Source: Rhabditoides inermis
Lineage: Eukaryota; Nematoda; Chromadorea; Rhabditida; Rhabditidae
Direction of reading: 5' to 3'
Length of the DNA: 64,000 nucleotides
Assembly (NCBI GenBank): GCA_963966185.1
Contig: CAWZYM010000004.1
Coordinates: 248,001 to 312,000, forward strand
Position numbers and translations under genes: made by a program. This document shows positions 48,600-59,106 of the stretch, one piece after another; position 1 is the stretch's first letter; every line of letters starts with the position of its first letter. Below the pieces are notes generated by a model. The model did not search any database, was not told the origin of the DNA, and saw nothing but the letters and a program-made list of their open reading frames with translations.

Positions 48600-50391
48600 G
48601 TGCGGATACAATAACCACACACACTGGGAGGAGAGAGACACGCGTCGCGCACTCGCGGCGCCATCAAGGCCGGGTCGAATTTGCATATTTCATGCGCGCG
48701 CCGCCGAAATGAGGCCAGCCGATTATGACACGAGACGAAAGTGCAGAGGAGTGAAAGTGCAATGATGACTGGAAAGGACGCACCTTCTCCGGTTCGATGC
48801 CGAATTTGTTGGCGGCTGAGTGGGCGAGTCCAACGAGTGAGGGTGGGACGATGTGCAAGGGAGTGTAGATCTGCTCGTCCCGCTTGCGCACGTATAGCAT
48901 GAGCCGCTCGCTCGGTCGCGGCCGCTTCGCGAGAGGCTCCATCGCGTCGAGGCCAAAGTCCAGACCGTTCTCGGTGAGGAACCTGGGAGTTTTCACACTA
49001 TAGGGAGGGCATACATATTTGGATTGATAACCAACAAAGGATATCAATAATGAGAGGAAAGAAAGTTGCCGGTACCTTTGATCGTAGCCCTCCTCGGGCG
49101 CGACGAATAGCGCGGCGGGCTTTTCGATGTCTCGCATGTGATAGAACTCGCTGCGCTCACACGGTTCGTGGTACTCGCCGTCGCTCTTTTTCCTCCCTGC
49201 AATCACCCCTACTACAGCAATGGGCACTCTATCACAGCATAGACACACATACTCCCACATAGTAACCACATGGAGAGGGGGACCGTGCATACTCTTTACT
49301 TGCGGATTCAAGCGTCGAGTTTCGAGTATGAACGGTGCCCAAGAACAGTGTGGACACTGCCTTCAGGAAGGCAGCGTCGCACGAACAGTAGCAAGAAAGT
49401 GCACACGTTTCTCGCAGTTCCCTGTGTGCACTTGCTTCCTACTATCCGAACACATAGGTTAGATGGACACGTACCGTGTTGCTGGACGGCCTCGCGGCGC
49501 TTCTGATCGCGCCGCGTCTCGTGTAACATCTTGCGGTTAGCGCCCTACAAGGCACGAGTAACGACGGACACGGGTGGGAAAAGAAGACGGTCTCTCGTGT
49601 GTGTGTGAGGACACGAAGAGTGGACAGTGTGGACGACACAGGGATAGGATAGTGGGACGACACGTGTGACGCGGACTGACTAGGACCCTGACTACACCGA
49701 TGATTACCTGTCATCTTGCGCTTCTGCGCGCGCTTGTCCTCATCGCGCAGTTTTCTCTCCGCACCCTGAGCGGTTACGGCGGTTACGGTACGGTTCGCCC
49801 CGAGTACGGTACCACTCCCCCGAGTACGGTACTATTCCCCAGAGTTACTATTCCCCTCGACAGTAGTACTCATTCCCCAGAAGTTCGAGGAAGATGCGAG
49901 GACCGCGCGGCGGGAGAGACGCTTTTTTGTGCGCGAGGAGGCGAGCGGCAAACGAGTTTGGATAGAATATGCGGGTGAGGAGAGAGAGGGGGGAATATGT
50001 ATAATTGCGCGCTGCGGCAGAGGCGACGCTTTTTCGCGGATTGAAGAGGAGTGAAAGGGGCATACGGTAGAGAGGGAGAGGGAGAGAGAGAGAGGGAGAA
50101 AGAATGCTCACCTTATCGCAGAAGACTTTGATCTGCGCGTATCCTCGATGGAAGGGCATCTTGTCGTTTTCTCCATCGTAGGTGTCTACTTGTACGTGCA
50201 GCGGCAGTCCCTTGACTCCCTTCTGATTCGAGAAGTCGGTCGACAGACACTGCACCGCGATGCTGATCTGAAAGAACCGATCGATATCGATTGTGTTTGC
50301 ATTCATGCCCTCGGGGGATTGAGGGCAAGCTCTCTCATGAGTCTATTGTGTGGGGGGGGAGTGAGTGGAGGGAGAGAGAGAGTGAGAGAGT

Positions 50392-50435
<44 letters not shown>

Positions 50436-50545
50436 GGCGGCGACAAAACAGTGCGACACAGAGCGGTGGCATAGGTAGAACGACACATCGATTCAGAAGA
50501 ATGGAGAAAGATGCGTCATGTGACCGCGCGCTGTACTTGGCAGAT

Positions 50546-50589
<44 letters not shown>

Positions 50590-51412
50590 GACGAATGCGG
50601 AATGCGTGATTGACAATCGCATACGGTAGATGACGCAATCTCGCATACGGTATATGTGTGCGTACCTTGACGGGCTGTGGATCGGAGGGGTTCCAGTAGA
50701 ATTGCACGGCGTTATGTCCGATCTCTTCGATCTGACCGATCATTCCCGAACTGTTCTTCGCGTCGATCTGGAAACATCATCGATTGAATGGTATTGATTG
50801 ATTGATTGGTACACATACTTCATACGGCTGTTTTCATAGCATTTTCTTTTGCTTGGATAGGGTGCGTATTGATTGATTGATTAATTGATCGATTGATATG
50901 CTCACCTCAAGAATGCGCTGCTTGGCGGAGTGTTGTCGGCTGTGCCAGAACTGCCACGTCTTGATCTCCTCCTCGTATGTCTTGTCCTCTCGAAACACCA
51001 CCATCAGCTGACTCTGCAAGCAGTTCGATACTTCGATCAGCTGATCGCGCGTGTTCTCATGTCTCGGTAGGGTTTCCGGTATACCGGTCAACCCAGTACC
51101 GGTTGCGCAAAATCCAGTCCCCCCAGCCAGCCCCACCTGGCTACTTTCTCTCTATGTCATATTTCTCACTCTCGAAATACACACTCTAGAGAGAACACTA
51201 TATTTGCATTTGTCTCTCGCGTCGCGCGGCGCTCCGCGATTCGCGCGCTCTCTCGGCTTGCCTCATGCGAGAGGGGCTGTGTGAGGGCGACTATTTTCAG
51301 TTCACTCACTCCTCGCTCGCTCCCTCTCCCCCTCCCTCTCACTCTCTCCTTCTTCCATTTGCCCAGAGACAACATCGGGTTTCGTTAACACCCGTGTGGT
51401 CCGAACAGACAG

Positions 51413-51455
<43 letters not shown>

Positions 51456-52804
51456 AGAGAGAGGGAGAGAGGACGGTCATGCAACATGGTCTACCCCCGC
51501 GACAAACCTTCATGGTGACGTTCTTCAGAGGCTTGCACGGATCGGGGATGTAGTCGAGTGTGACCGTGTAGAACTGTCCCTTGTTGACGTACGTCATCCG
51601 ATCGTCCTCCTTCCGAATCGACGTCGAGATCGGCGCTTCCAAGACGTACTGGAATCCCAGCGTGTTGTGCCTGAACAGAATATTGATTGATTTGTTTGTT
51701 TGTTTCGCCACTCTGCAATAGCGGCCGGTAATCACATGACCACTACCGGCGAGCCGGCGCGGATTTCGGGCCCAGCAGCGCATCGGCTCTCTAATCGCCT
51801 ACCGCTACAGTGAACATCGATCGGGGAGCGAAACTATCGGCGCGGCGGCGGCCACCACCCGAAAGTGGGACAAAGTTATATGCGACGGACAGAGCGACAA
51901 TTGCGCACGAAATGTATGCGACACATGCAAGTCTCTTCAAAACCTCGAAGCCGTTTCGAAAAGACTGGCCGCTACTGGTAAGGTACTCACAGCTTGGGTA
52001 TGATGATTGGTGAGTCGCGGTGGGAGAGGGCGCGCTCGCCGCGCTCCATGCAGTCGCCGAAGAACTCATCCTTGGGCTGGATCAGCGAGAGGTCCGCGCC
52101 GATGCCAGAGTCCACCGGCGACGGCATGTCATTCACCTGAACGGGTGTCGGTGGAAACAGATCAATGAGTGAGAATAGAAATGGAGAGCATCCATGCACA
52201 CACTTATGTTCATGAAATGCGATTCCCGATAAAGTGTTTTGATTTTATTTGATGTGATTTGTAAATGGAGAGTAGGCAATGGAGAGTAGGATGGAGTAAG
52301 CAGGCAAAGCACTCACCTTGTACACTCTCTCCTCCTGGGGCGCATACTGAACGGTGCGCTGCTGCTGTTGCTGCGGCTGTTGTTGCTGCTGCTGCTGGGT
52401 GGTCTGCTGGTAGTGGTACTGCCCCGTCTGCCAGTCTTGTGGCGTCTGCTGGAACACCGACGTGTTGTAGTAGATCTGTCCGGCGGACGACGGCGCCGAG
52501 ATGAGCGAGGACTGCTGCAGTCCAATGTAGTCCTGATAGACGCCCGGCAGGCGGGTGGGGTAGGACGGCACTTGATAGTAGGTCTCCAGCGGCTGCATCT
52601 TGGACAAGTCCTGCAGAGACGACTGCGTCAGCGGCGCCAGATCGAGCGGCTCATTCTTGGGAGAGAAGTCGAGCTGACGACCGGGAGGCGCTGTCTGAAA
52701 GTGGCGGTCATTGTCGTTAATGTGCATGTGGTGCGCACCTTGATGACGCTGGATTGCTCCAGCTGAAAAGGTTGCATGTGGGCGTCGAAGCCGCCGAGTT
52801 TCAT
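47974..52804 (-). CDS. grh-1: Grainyhead/CP2 transcription factor
   Basis: Sequence-specific activator of epidermal genes; in nematodes needed for cuticle and epidermal integrity. The start [13 protein letters not shown] is at 52804, with CCTTGCAG 11 bases upstream as a possible trans-splice acceptor. The N-terminal activation region has a glutamine-rich stretch (52330-52400). The DNA-binding domain includes [79 protein letters not shown], and [20 protein letters not shown] followed by [19 protein letters not shown]. The C-terminal dimerisation region has [38 protein letters not shown] and ends [11 protein letters not shown] before TAG. A basic segment ([15 protein letters not shown], then [15 protein letters not shown]) is duplicated-looking across two exons, at about 49715-49740 and 49490-49545, and may reflect alternative exons. 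Divergent from the DUF4708-like gene. Confidence 0.95.
51935..51985. repeat. TTCGAA-family element, short copy (grainyhead intron)
   Basis: GTCTCTTCAAAACCTCGAAG followed by CGTTTCGAAAAGACTGGCCGC; inverted ends with almost no interior. Confidence 0.6.
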
Positions 52805-53680
52805 AGCCGAGTGCTCTGCAAGGCATGGCGTGGATGGAGTGACCCATGTGTGTGTGCCGTGTCAGTCTGGCGACACCCGCGTACTGGTTGGCAGAACAGG
52901 CTTACCTGGCACACGCTCTCTCTCCACACACTTTCCGGTCGCCGGCAACACACCGGTCAGTCGCAGCACGCAAAACTCGAAAAACCTGTGTGGGGCGGGA
53001 CCAGCAAGAGGGGTGGGAGGGGCGGCGGACGCGGCGGCGGAGAAGGGGCGGGGCGTGTGTGGGGAGCAGGGGAGCAGGGGAGCAGGCAGGCAGCCACGGA
53101 CCGGTTCGAATGCGGGAGAGAGCGGGGAAGAGAGAGACAACCCCTGACCCACATCCACTCGCTCCGCCCACTTTATGGATCATCAAATGGGGAGAGAGAG
53201 AGGCGGCGGCGGAGGGGGGATACGGTAGGGCGAAAGTGAGTGATGGCGCGGTAATGGGCCTGAGTGAATGCGGTCGCATGCGCGCGCGCGCTTTGCAATT
53301 GTGGGTTCGAATAAGAGGGAGACGACGCAATTGGTTTCAATTGTGGAGTGGAGACTGCAGGAATGAATCATCACGTGGGGAAGATGATTATATAGAAACA
53401 AAATAATAATTGCAAAATGAAGTGTTCTGTTGTGTAAATGAAGTGTGAAGTTTTTCTTACGAACATTTGGAACAAACCACACTACAAATTTGATCTGAGA
53501 AAAATATCGAGATTGTTTATTAATTAATTAATCTCTGTAGCTTTCTTATTCGTATTCAGAAAAAAAATTGCTTAGCCTGCGGCGGCGTTTGCTGTAGTCA
53601 ATTCTCTAATCATGATAGATTTTGTACAAAAATAACTGTCTTTTCAGCAGTAGATTCTCATCTACACACATCCTGTGAAT
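52805..53680. promoter_or_regulatory. Divergent intergenic region, grainyhead / DUF4708-like gene
   Basis: About 875 bp between divergent starts. GC-rich with GA tracts from 52980 to 53240 near grainyhead, AT-rich from 53390 onward. TTTTCAG at 53641-53647 precedes the plus-strand ATG by about 33 bp. ORFs across the GC-rich half are open on both strands and were not called. Confidence 0.4.
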
Positions 53681-56426
53681 ATGATGTTCAAGCTGGCCTC
53701 CTTGCCTCTCTCGCAGTGCGTGCGCGTGCTAGTCACCATCGACCAGAAGCACGAGTCGCGCTTCGCCTCGCCCAGCGGCGCACAGATGAAGCTCTCCAGG
53801 TGAGTGACTATTTTGTACGAATCTCAATTTTTTTTTCGGCATTGCAAACATGATCATGACACATACCAATTTTGTGTCATGATCACTTTTGTTTTGTATT
53901 TTAATAATATAATATGATGTTTAGGGACCTGCTTCACCTTCCGGGTGTGTCGGGTCTTCTGGTGGGTCCGTGCAAGAACCTCTCGCAGATAGTGTTGATC
54001 GGCGAGCGCCGCCTGCTTCACCCGCCGTGCGAACAGCTCACCGCATTCGCCGACAAACACAAGATTTCGGTGAGGGTTTTTTTTCAATTCAATAATCTGA
54101 CCTAAGTTTGTTTGTCCATTTATTTTTCGCTACACATATCACACACATCACAATGCAGTCAAACTATGGGTTCGGAAAAAAGAATAGTGATATCAAATTA
54201 GTAAATTGAGATGAATATTCTGATTTTGAAGTAACATTGTTTCCAGTTCGGTTCCCCTTGCGAAGCCGATGGCATGTCGGTGGAGGAGTGCCTCAAGCAC
54301 ACCGTGCCCGCCTGGCTGGAGCGCGAGGGCTGGTACCGGTGCGTTTTTATGATTTATGTTTTTTTATGATTTATGTTTTTTCGATCAAGTTCCTAACAAG
54401 TAAATCGTAATCCTAATTAATAATCTTAATCATCTTAACAATTTAAACAATCTCAAACTAAATAAACTGATAATAATGTCAGTAAATCGTTTTTCGTTTG
54501 TTCGGAATCATGATTATAATACTGAAAATGTGATATTCCCGAATTCAGCGTGGGCGAGACGCTGATGCCGTGCGATCTGCTGCAGAGCGACAGCCGCCGC
54601 AACCTGCCGAGGATCGGTGAGTTTTGTATCATGACGTTTTTCGCTTCGCTTTGTTTTGACAACCTATGTTACGGTCAGTCTCTTCAAAACACTTTAAAAT
54701 TGACTTTGAAATTGTCGCCAGAATACTCCCGAACACTTTGGAATACCTTGATATATATCTTCAAAGCACTTCGAAATCGCTTTCAAAGATTCTCACCGCG
54801 CCTTTTTGAAGTAATTTTAAGGCAAATCGGAAGGCACATCGCAAGGCGGGAATAGTTTGGAGGCAATTCCAAGTAACTTGGAGAGACTCACGTTCAGAGT
54901 TCTCTCCGCACTGCACGAGCGCGGGCGACGTGCTGCTGCAGGTCACCGCCGACTGGGTGCGCGTCTACAAGGTAGTTTATTGATTTATAATATCGATTGA
55001 TTCGCTTGTCAGCTGGAGCAGTGGCAACTGGGCGAGGATCAGACGATGGGCGATGGCAAGTGGGCGAGTTGCCTGCCGAGGTGTGTCGTGTGTTATTGAT
55101 TATTGCGATTTATTGATTTATATTGCATATTCGATAATGAAAATTTGTGCCAGGCTGGGCAAGGGTCGTGTGGTCGCGTTCCATCCGTCCATGCCCGCGC
55201 ACTCGCCGTTCAAAGGCTACCGAGAGATGCGCGCCTACTGGTACAACTGCGTGAGTGCTCTAAAATTGTTTCAAATGTTGTAACATTAGTATGATGATGT
55301 TTTAACGACATCGTGGTGTGAGAACTTTGAAAGTAGTTGTTTTGGGTTTACGCAAAACAAAAAGGTCCTGGCCGGGATCGAACCGGCGACCTTCTGCGTG
55401 TGAAGCAGACGTGATAACCACTACACCACAGGACCGTTGGGTGAGTTGAGTAACTCAGATAGACTAGCGCGACGCGATTGATGTTTCAAAACATCCTCAT
55501 CATTACATACTTTAATTGTATTCATTGAACTGTAAAGTTATATCAATTAGTTGATATAAATAGTTTTGTTTTAGTATGGGTACACTCTCCCTGAGAAGGA
55601 GCCCGAGTTCTACTACGATGTGCAGTTCAATGGGATGAAGGAGTCCTTCCTGTGAGTATTATCTCTTTCTATCTCTCTTTATCTTCTTCTTCTCTTCATT
55701 CCACCCTCAGGTATCCGTGCTGTTGTGTGCTGTCCGCCCCGCCGGAGCCTTTCCGAGTGCGCGACAGTGCGAATGAGGTGAGTGATGTGATGTGAAGGTG
55801 AAGTTGCGGTCAGTCTCTTCAAAACACTCCCGAATGCCTCCGAAACACTTCGGATTTGCTTTTCGAATCGTCCTCAGAACACTCTCGAATTGCCTTCGAA
55901 ATACTCCCGAATACCCCCGAACACTTCGTGTTTAGAAGTGATAGCAAGGCATTCCGCTTGTTCGGGGGTATTCCCAATAGTCTTCCCGCAACTTGAGCGA
56001 CTGTGATGTTCCATCTGTGTCCATCGCTCCCTAACGGAAATCGGAATACTTCGGATCATTTGAATATCACTTTCGAGCTGACTGACCGCACGTTTCCAGG
56101 TGGCGGCTGCGTTGGAGATGTTCACGCAAGCTCTGTCGGCCCGGCCGCGACGCATCTGCGATCAGACGGCCAGCAGTATGTACTATATCTTTACCAGTTG
56201 TAGTTACTAGTAGTGTGCTCATTATCCAATTGGTACAAGTGAAACATGCGTGCACATCCTACAAAGCACACTGTTTCTGCCCTTCCACCGTTGTGAGCGA
56301 TTGTCAAATTCCAGTTCGCATGGCGAGTCGGGAGGAGGCACGGGCGGCGCTCGCAGTGGCAGCGGTCGCATCCACCAACAACCAGAAGTCCGCGGTCCGC
56401 GTGGTGCGTCTTTCTCTCTCTCTATC

Positions 56427-56470
<44 letters not shown>

Positions 56471-56767
56471 CTTCTCTCTCCTTCTCCTTCCCCCTCTATC
56501 TCCTCTTTTTCTCCCCCCTCTCTCTCTCTCTATCTCTCCTCGAACCTCTTCTCTTTCAGGGACCGTATGGCTCTAGCGGGCAGAAGCGCGCGGGCCTTAC
56601 TGCGGCAACGAGTTGGGAGGAGGAGAAGAAGGAAGAGGTTCAGGCGAGTCAGGCGAGTCAGCAGCCGAAGGGCAATGGTTGGCAAAGTGAGTACAGGGAG
56701 CGCAGCCACAGGAGCCAGGTTCTCATGGATGATGAGGGAGAGAGGGATGGTGGTGAGTTGGGAGGAG

Positions 56768-56812
<45 letters not shown>

Positions 56813-56928
56813 TTACAATTCAGCATGCCACCCTCCTCCGGCAAAGATTCGTCCGTCGTTCGGATCCAAAACGGCCGCTGCGCCGCCGCCGAGGCCGCAG
56901 CTTGTCGAGGCGAATGTGGTATGTCTGC

Positions 56929-56975
<47 letters not shown>

Positions 56976-57376
56976 TTCTCTTTCTGATCTCTCCCTTTCT
57001 CTCTCTCTATCTCTCTCTCCCTTCCTCTCCCCCTCTCCTCTCTCGAGCTCACTCACTCCTCTTTAGGCCAGTCGCCCTCGCGCCACCCCTTCCATGCCTC
57101 CTCCCGCGACTGCCCGTGTGAAGGCTGCCGTGTCGGTGAGATATCCAACATATGAAGATGTCTATCCTCTTCTTCACTCTTGTCCTCCTTCGACTCCCTC
57201 CGCAGAATGAATCCCTTGAATCGAAGAGATACTTTTACCTTTACCTCGTTCAGACTCGTCCGTATGCTGTGAGCTCTGCCCGCATCGCTGCCTCCCCCTC
57301 TGTTTCTCGCCCTTCCACCCCTGCCACTCCCGGGAGCGCATCTCGCCGAAAGCGCGCCTCCATCGAGATGTTCTAG
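53681..57376 (+). CDS. C18orf63/DUF4708-like protein
   Basis: Function unknown in all animals. The start MMFKLASLPLSQCVRVLVTI is at 53681. The conserved region runs through LLHLPGVSGLLVGPCKNLSQ, CLKHTVPAWLEREGWYRVGE, LLQSDSRRNLPRI, CTSAGDVLLQVTADWVRVYK, LPRLGKGRVVAFHPSMPAHS, FKGYREMRAYWYNCYGYTLP and FNGMKESFLYPCCCVLSAPP. The last parts align with vertebrate C18orf63 ([21 protein letters not shown], then GERTFTYPLSCIRSQP). The tail from about 56320 is low-complexity, rich in Gly, Ser, Pro and basic residues, ending SRRKRASIEMF before TAG at 57374. Introns contain two TTCGAA elements (54670-54890, 55800-55945), a tRNA gene on the other strand, and (CT)n/(GA)n tracts. Tail exon boundaries are less certain than the conserved core. 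Confidence 0.75.
54670..54890. repeat. TTCGAA-family element, diverged copy
   Basis: CGGTCAGTCTCTTCAAAACA at 54673, followed by many CTTTGAAAT/CTTCAAAG words and ending near GGAGAGACT at 54880. Lies in an intron. Confidence 0.6.
55364..55435 (-). tRNA. tRNA-Val (anticodon CAC)
   Basis: Full cloverleaf on the minus strand. Acceptor GGTCCTG pairs with CAGGACC. The D arm has the A-box TGGTGTAGTGGTTATCAC. The anticodon stem TCTGC/GCAGA encloses TTCACAC with anticodon CAC. The T arm GCCGGTTCGATCCCGGC carries the B-box. A run of five T (CCTTTTTG) follows as a Pol III terminator. It is antisense within an intron of the DUF4708-like gene. No intron in the tRNA. Confidence 0.95.
55800..55945. repeat. 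TTCGAA-family element in a DUF4708-like gene intron
   Basis: Starts GCGGTCAGTCTCTTCAAAAC, then repeats of CGAATGCC, CCGAAACACTTCGGA and ACTCCCGAAT. Shares the terminal word with 54674-54690 and, inverted, with 15550-15567. Confidence 0.7.
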
Positions 57377-57613
57377 AACGTTGAAGACTGTGAATACTGT
57401 GCTATTACGTGTTGATGTTGTCAGATTGTGCGTGAGATTGTGCGATAAAGAGTGGACCGAAAGTGTGCGGGGCCGAATGCTTGTGACCTTGCGCGGCCTT
57501 GAGAGTTGCCGTTCGTTCACTGACTGCGGAAATGAAAACACCCGAGAACCTTGAGACGGCTGTAAAAACTGTAACAGACGGAAAAGTAGCTAGAAAAAGT
57601 GCGGGCAGTGTGG

Positions 57614-57620
57614 TATAAAA
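57614..57620 (+). promoter_or_regulatory. TATA box of the cuticle collagen gene
   Basis: TATAAAA 51 bp before the ATG at 57671, consistent with independent transcription about 295 bp after the upstream gene. Confidence 0.65.
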
Positions 57621-57670
57621 GGGTAGGTGGGAGTCGAGTGGACAGATCACTCTCATCCACCCGCTTGAGA

Positions 57671-58700
57671 ATGCTCGCAGTCGGAGTCTCATCGGCCGCC
57701 TCGCTGGCAGTGCTCGCCGTCTGCCTCGGAACGTGCGTCTACATCGTCAACGACATCCAGGCGCTCCAGAGCGAGATCGAGCTCGGTGGGTACTGTAGCT
57801 TGAGTGATAGGCATTCATTTCTAATCTGATAGATTTATATCTAATCGAAATAAAGTGAGAAACGTAACAAAAGTAGAACGAAAGAGGAGAGAGGAGGATG
57901 AGTGAGATGCGTAATAAACTGAATATCGTCCTTTAGGCATGAGCGAGTTCCGTATGGTGTCGGATGACACCTGGACTCGTCTGCTCACCCTGCACATGAA
58001 CCCCACTGGAGACTCGCAGGCCCCGCCCACCTTCGCCACCCTCTTCGGAAAGCGCCACACCCGCCAGGCCGGATTCCCCGACCAGTGCAACTGCGGACCC
58101 TCCTCCAGGGGATGCCCCGCTGGACCTCCCGGACCTCCTGGAGCCCCTGGAGCGCCCGGACACGATGGACCCAACGGAGATGATGGAAAGCCTGGAGCGT
58201 CCGGTGTGTCGGTCGCCGTCACCCACGACATTCCCGGCGGATGCATCAAGTGCGAGGCTGGAGCGCCTGGAGAGCCTGGACAGGACGGACCCGCCGGACC
58301 CGCTGGAGCCCCCGGACAGGCTGGACTTCCTGGAGCCCCTGGAGCCAACGGAAACGATGGACAGCCCGGACAGCCCGGAGACGCTGGAGCCCCTGGAGCG
58401 CCCGGAGCCAACGGAGAGCCGGGACAGGCTGGAGCCCCCGGAACTGTTGCCACTCCCGGAGCCCCCGGACCCGCTGGAGCTCCTGGACAGCAGGGACCCG
58501 CCGGACCCGCCGGACAGAACGGAGAGAAGGGAGCCGATGGACAGCCTGGACAGGACGGACCCGCCGGACCCGCCGGACACCCCGGACAGGACGGACAGCC
58601 CGGAGCCCCCGGACAGCAGGGAGGAGACGGCATGCCCGGATCGGACGCCGCCTACTGCCCCTGCCCCGCCCGCTCGGCTGTCTTCGTCGCTCGCCACTAA
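57671..58700 (+). CDS. Nematode cuticle collagen
   Basis: Structural protein of the cuticle, made by the hypodermis. Two exons, 57671-57785 and 57937-58700, give 292 residues. The N-terminal Col_cuticle_N domain begins with a hydrophobic segment ([19 protein letters not shown]) and then [13 protein letters not shown] and [15 protein letters not shown] before QAG is the conserved subtilisin-type processing site. Cysteine clusters [16 protein letters not shown] and YCPCPARS flank the two Gly-X-Y blocks. The triplet run is interrupted once by TVAT within [18 protein letters not shown] follows at 58741. Highly repetitive codons leave long open frames on all strands; only this one is a gene. Confidence 0.97.
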
Positions 58701-59106
58701 GCGGAGAAGAACATTCTCAAAACAAAGCATCTCATTTGAAAATAAATCCTTTACGCATTCAGCAATTATCGTTTGAATTTTTGAATATTGAAAATATTAA
58801 CGAGAGTGTGCTCTCTTGTAATAGTTTAGCAAAATTTAGACATCTGGGCAAATTTTGGCGCCAAACGTGTTTTTTTGTTTATTTTTAATGATGTATTGTC
58901 GAGAATTGAATTGAATGCTGGGAAGGCCCCCAGGCCCCTTCTTTCAAATAAGATCAAAGTGTTTTTTTTCGTTTTCAAGGGGGCGGGGGTTCTGACGATC
59001 TTCTCTCCTCTCCCAGCCCAGCAATCAATTTTTCTGTAACTCTATTTGTAACTCTACTGTATATCGCATATAGTTGTATATCAATATAGTACACATTCAC
59101 TGTCAG
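58701..59106 (+). other. Collagen 3' flank and promoter of the first zinc-finger gene
   Basis: AATAAA at 58741-58746 ends the collagen gene. The rest is AT-rich with no ORF of note. CACTGTCAG at 59098-59106 directly abuts the next ATG and fits a trans-splice acceptor. Confidence 0.45.

Noticed and set aside
52754..53406. ORFs of 120-190 codons between grainyhead and the DUF4708-like gene
   Set aside because: GC-rich divergent promoter region with overlapping frames on both strands and no recognisable domain.
56215..57121. ORFs of 283 and 184 codons over the DUF4708-like gene tail
   Set aside because: They read through (CT)n/(GA)n introns; the spliced exons use other frames.
57821..58888. 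Long ORFs of 200-270 codons antisense to and overlapping the collagen exon
   Set aside because: Gly-Pro-rich codon repetition keeps all frames open; only the frame with the cuticle N-terminal domain and processing site is meaningful.
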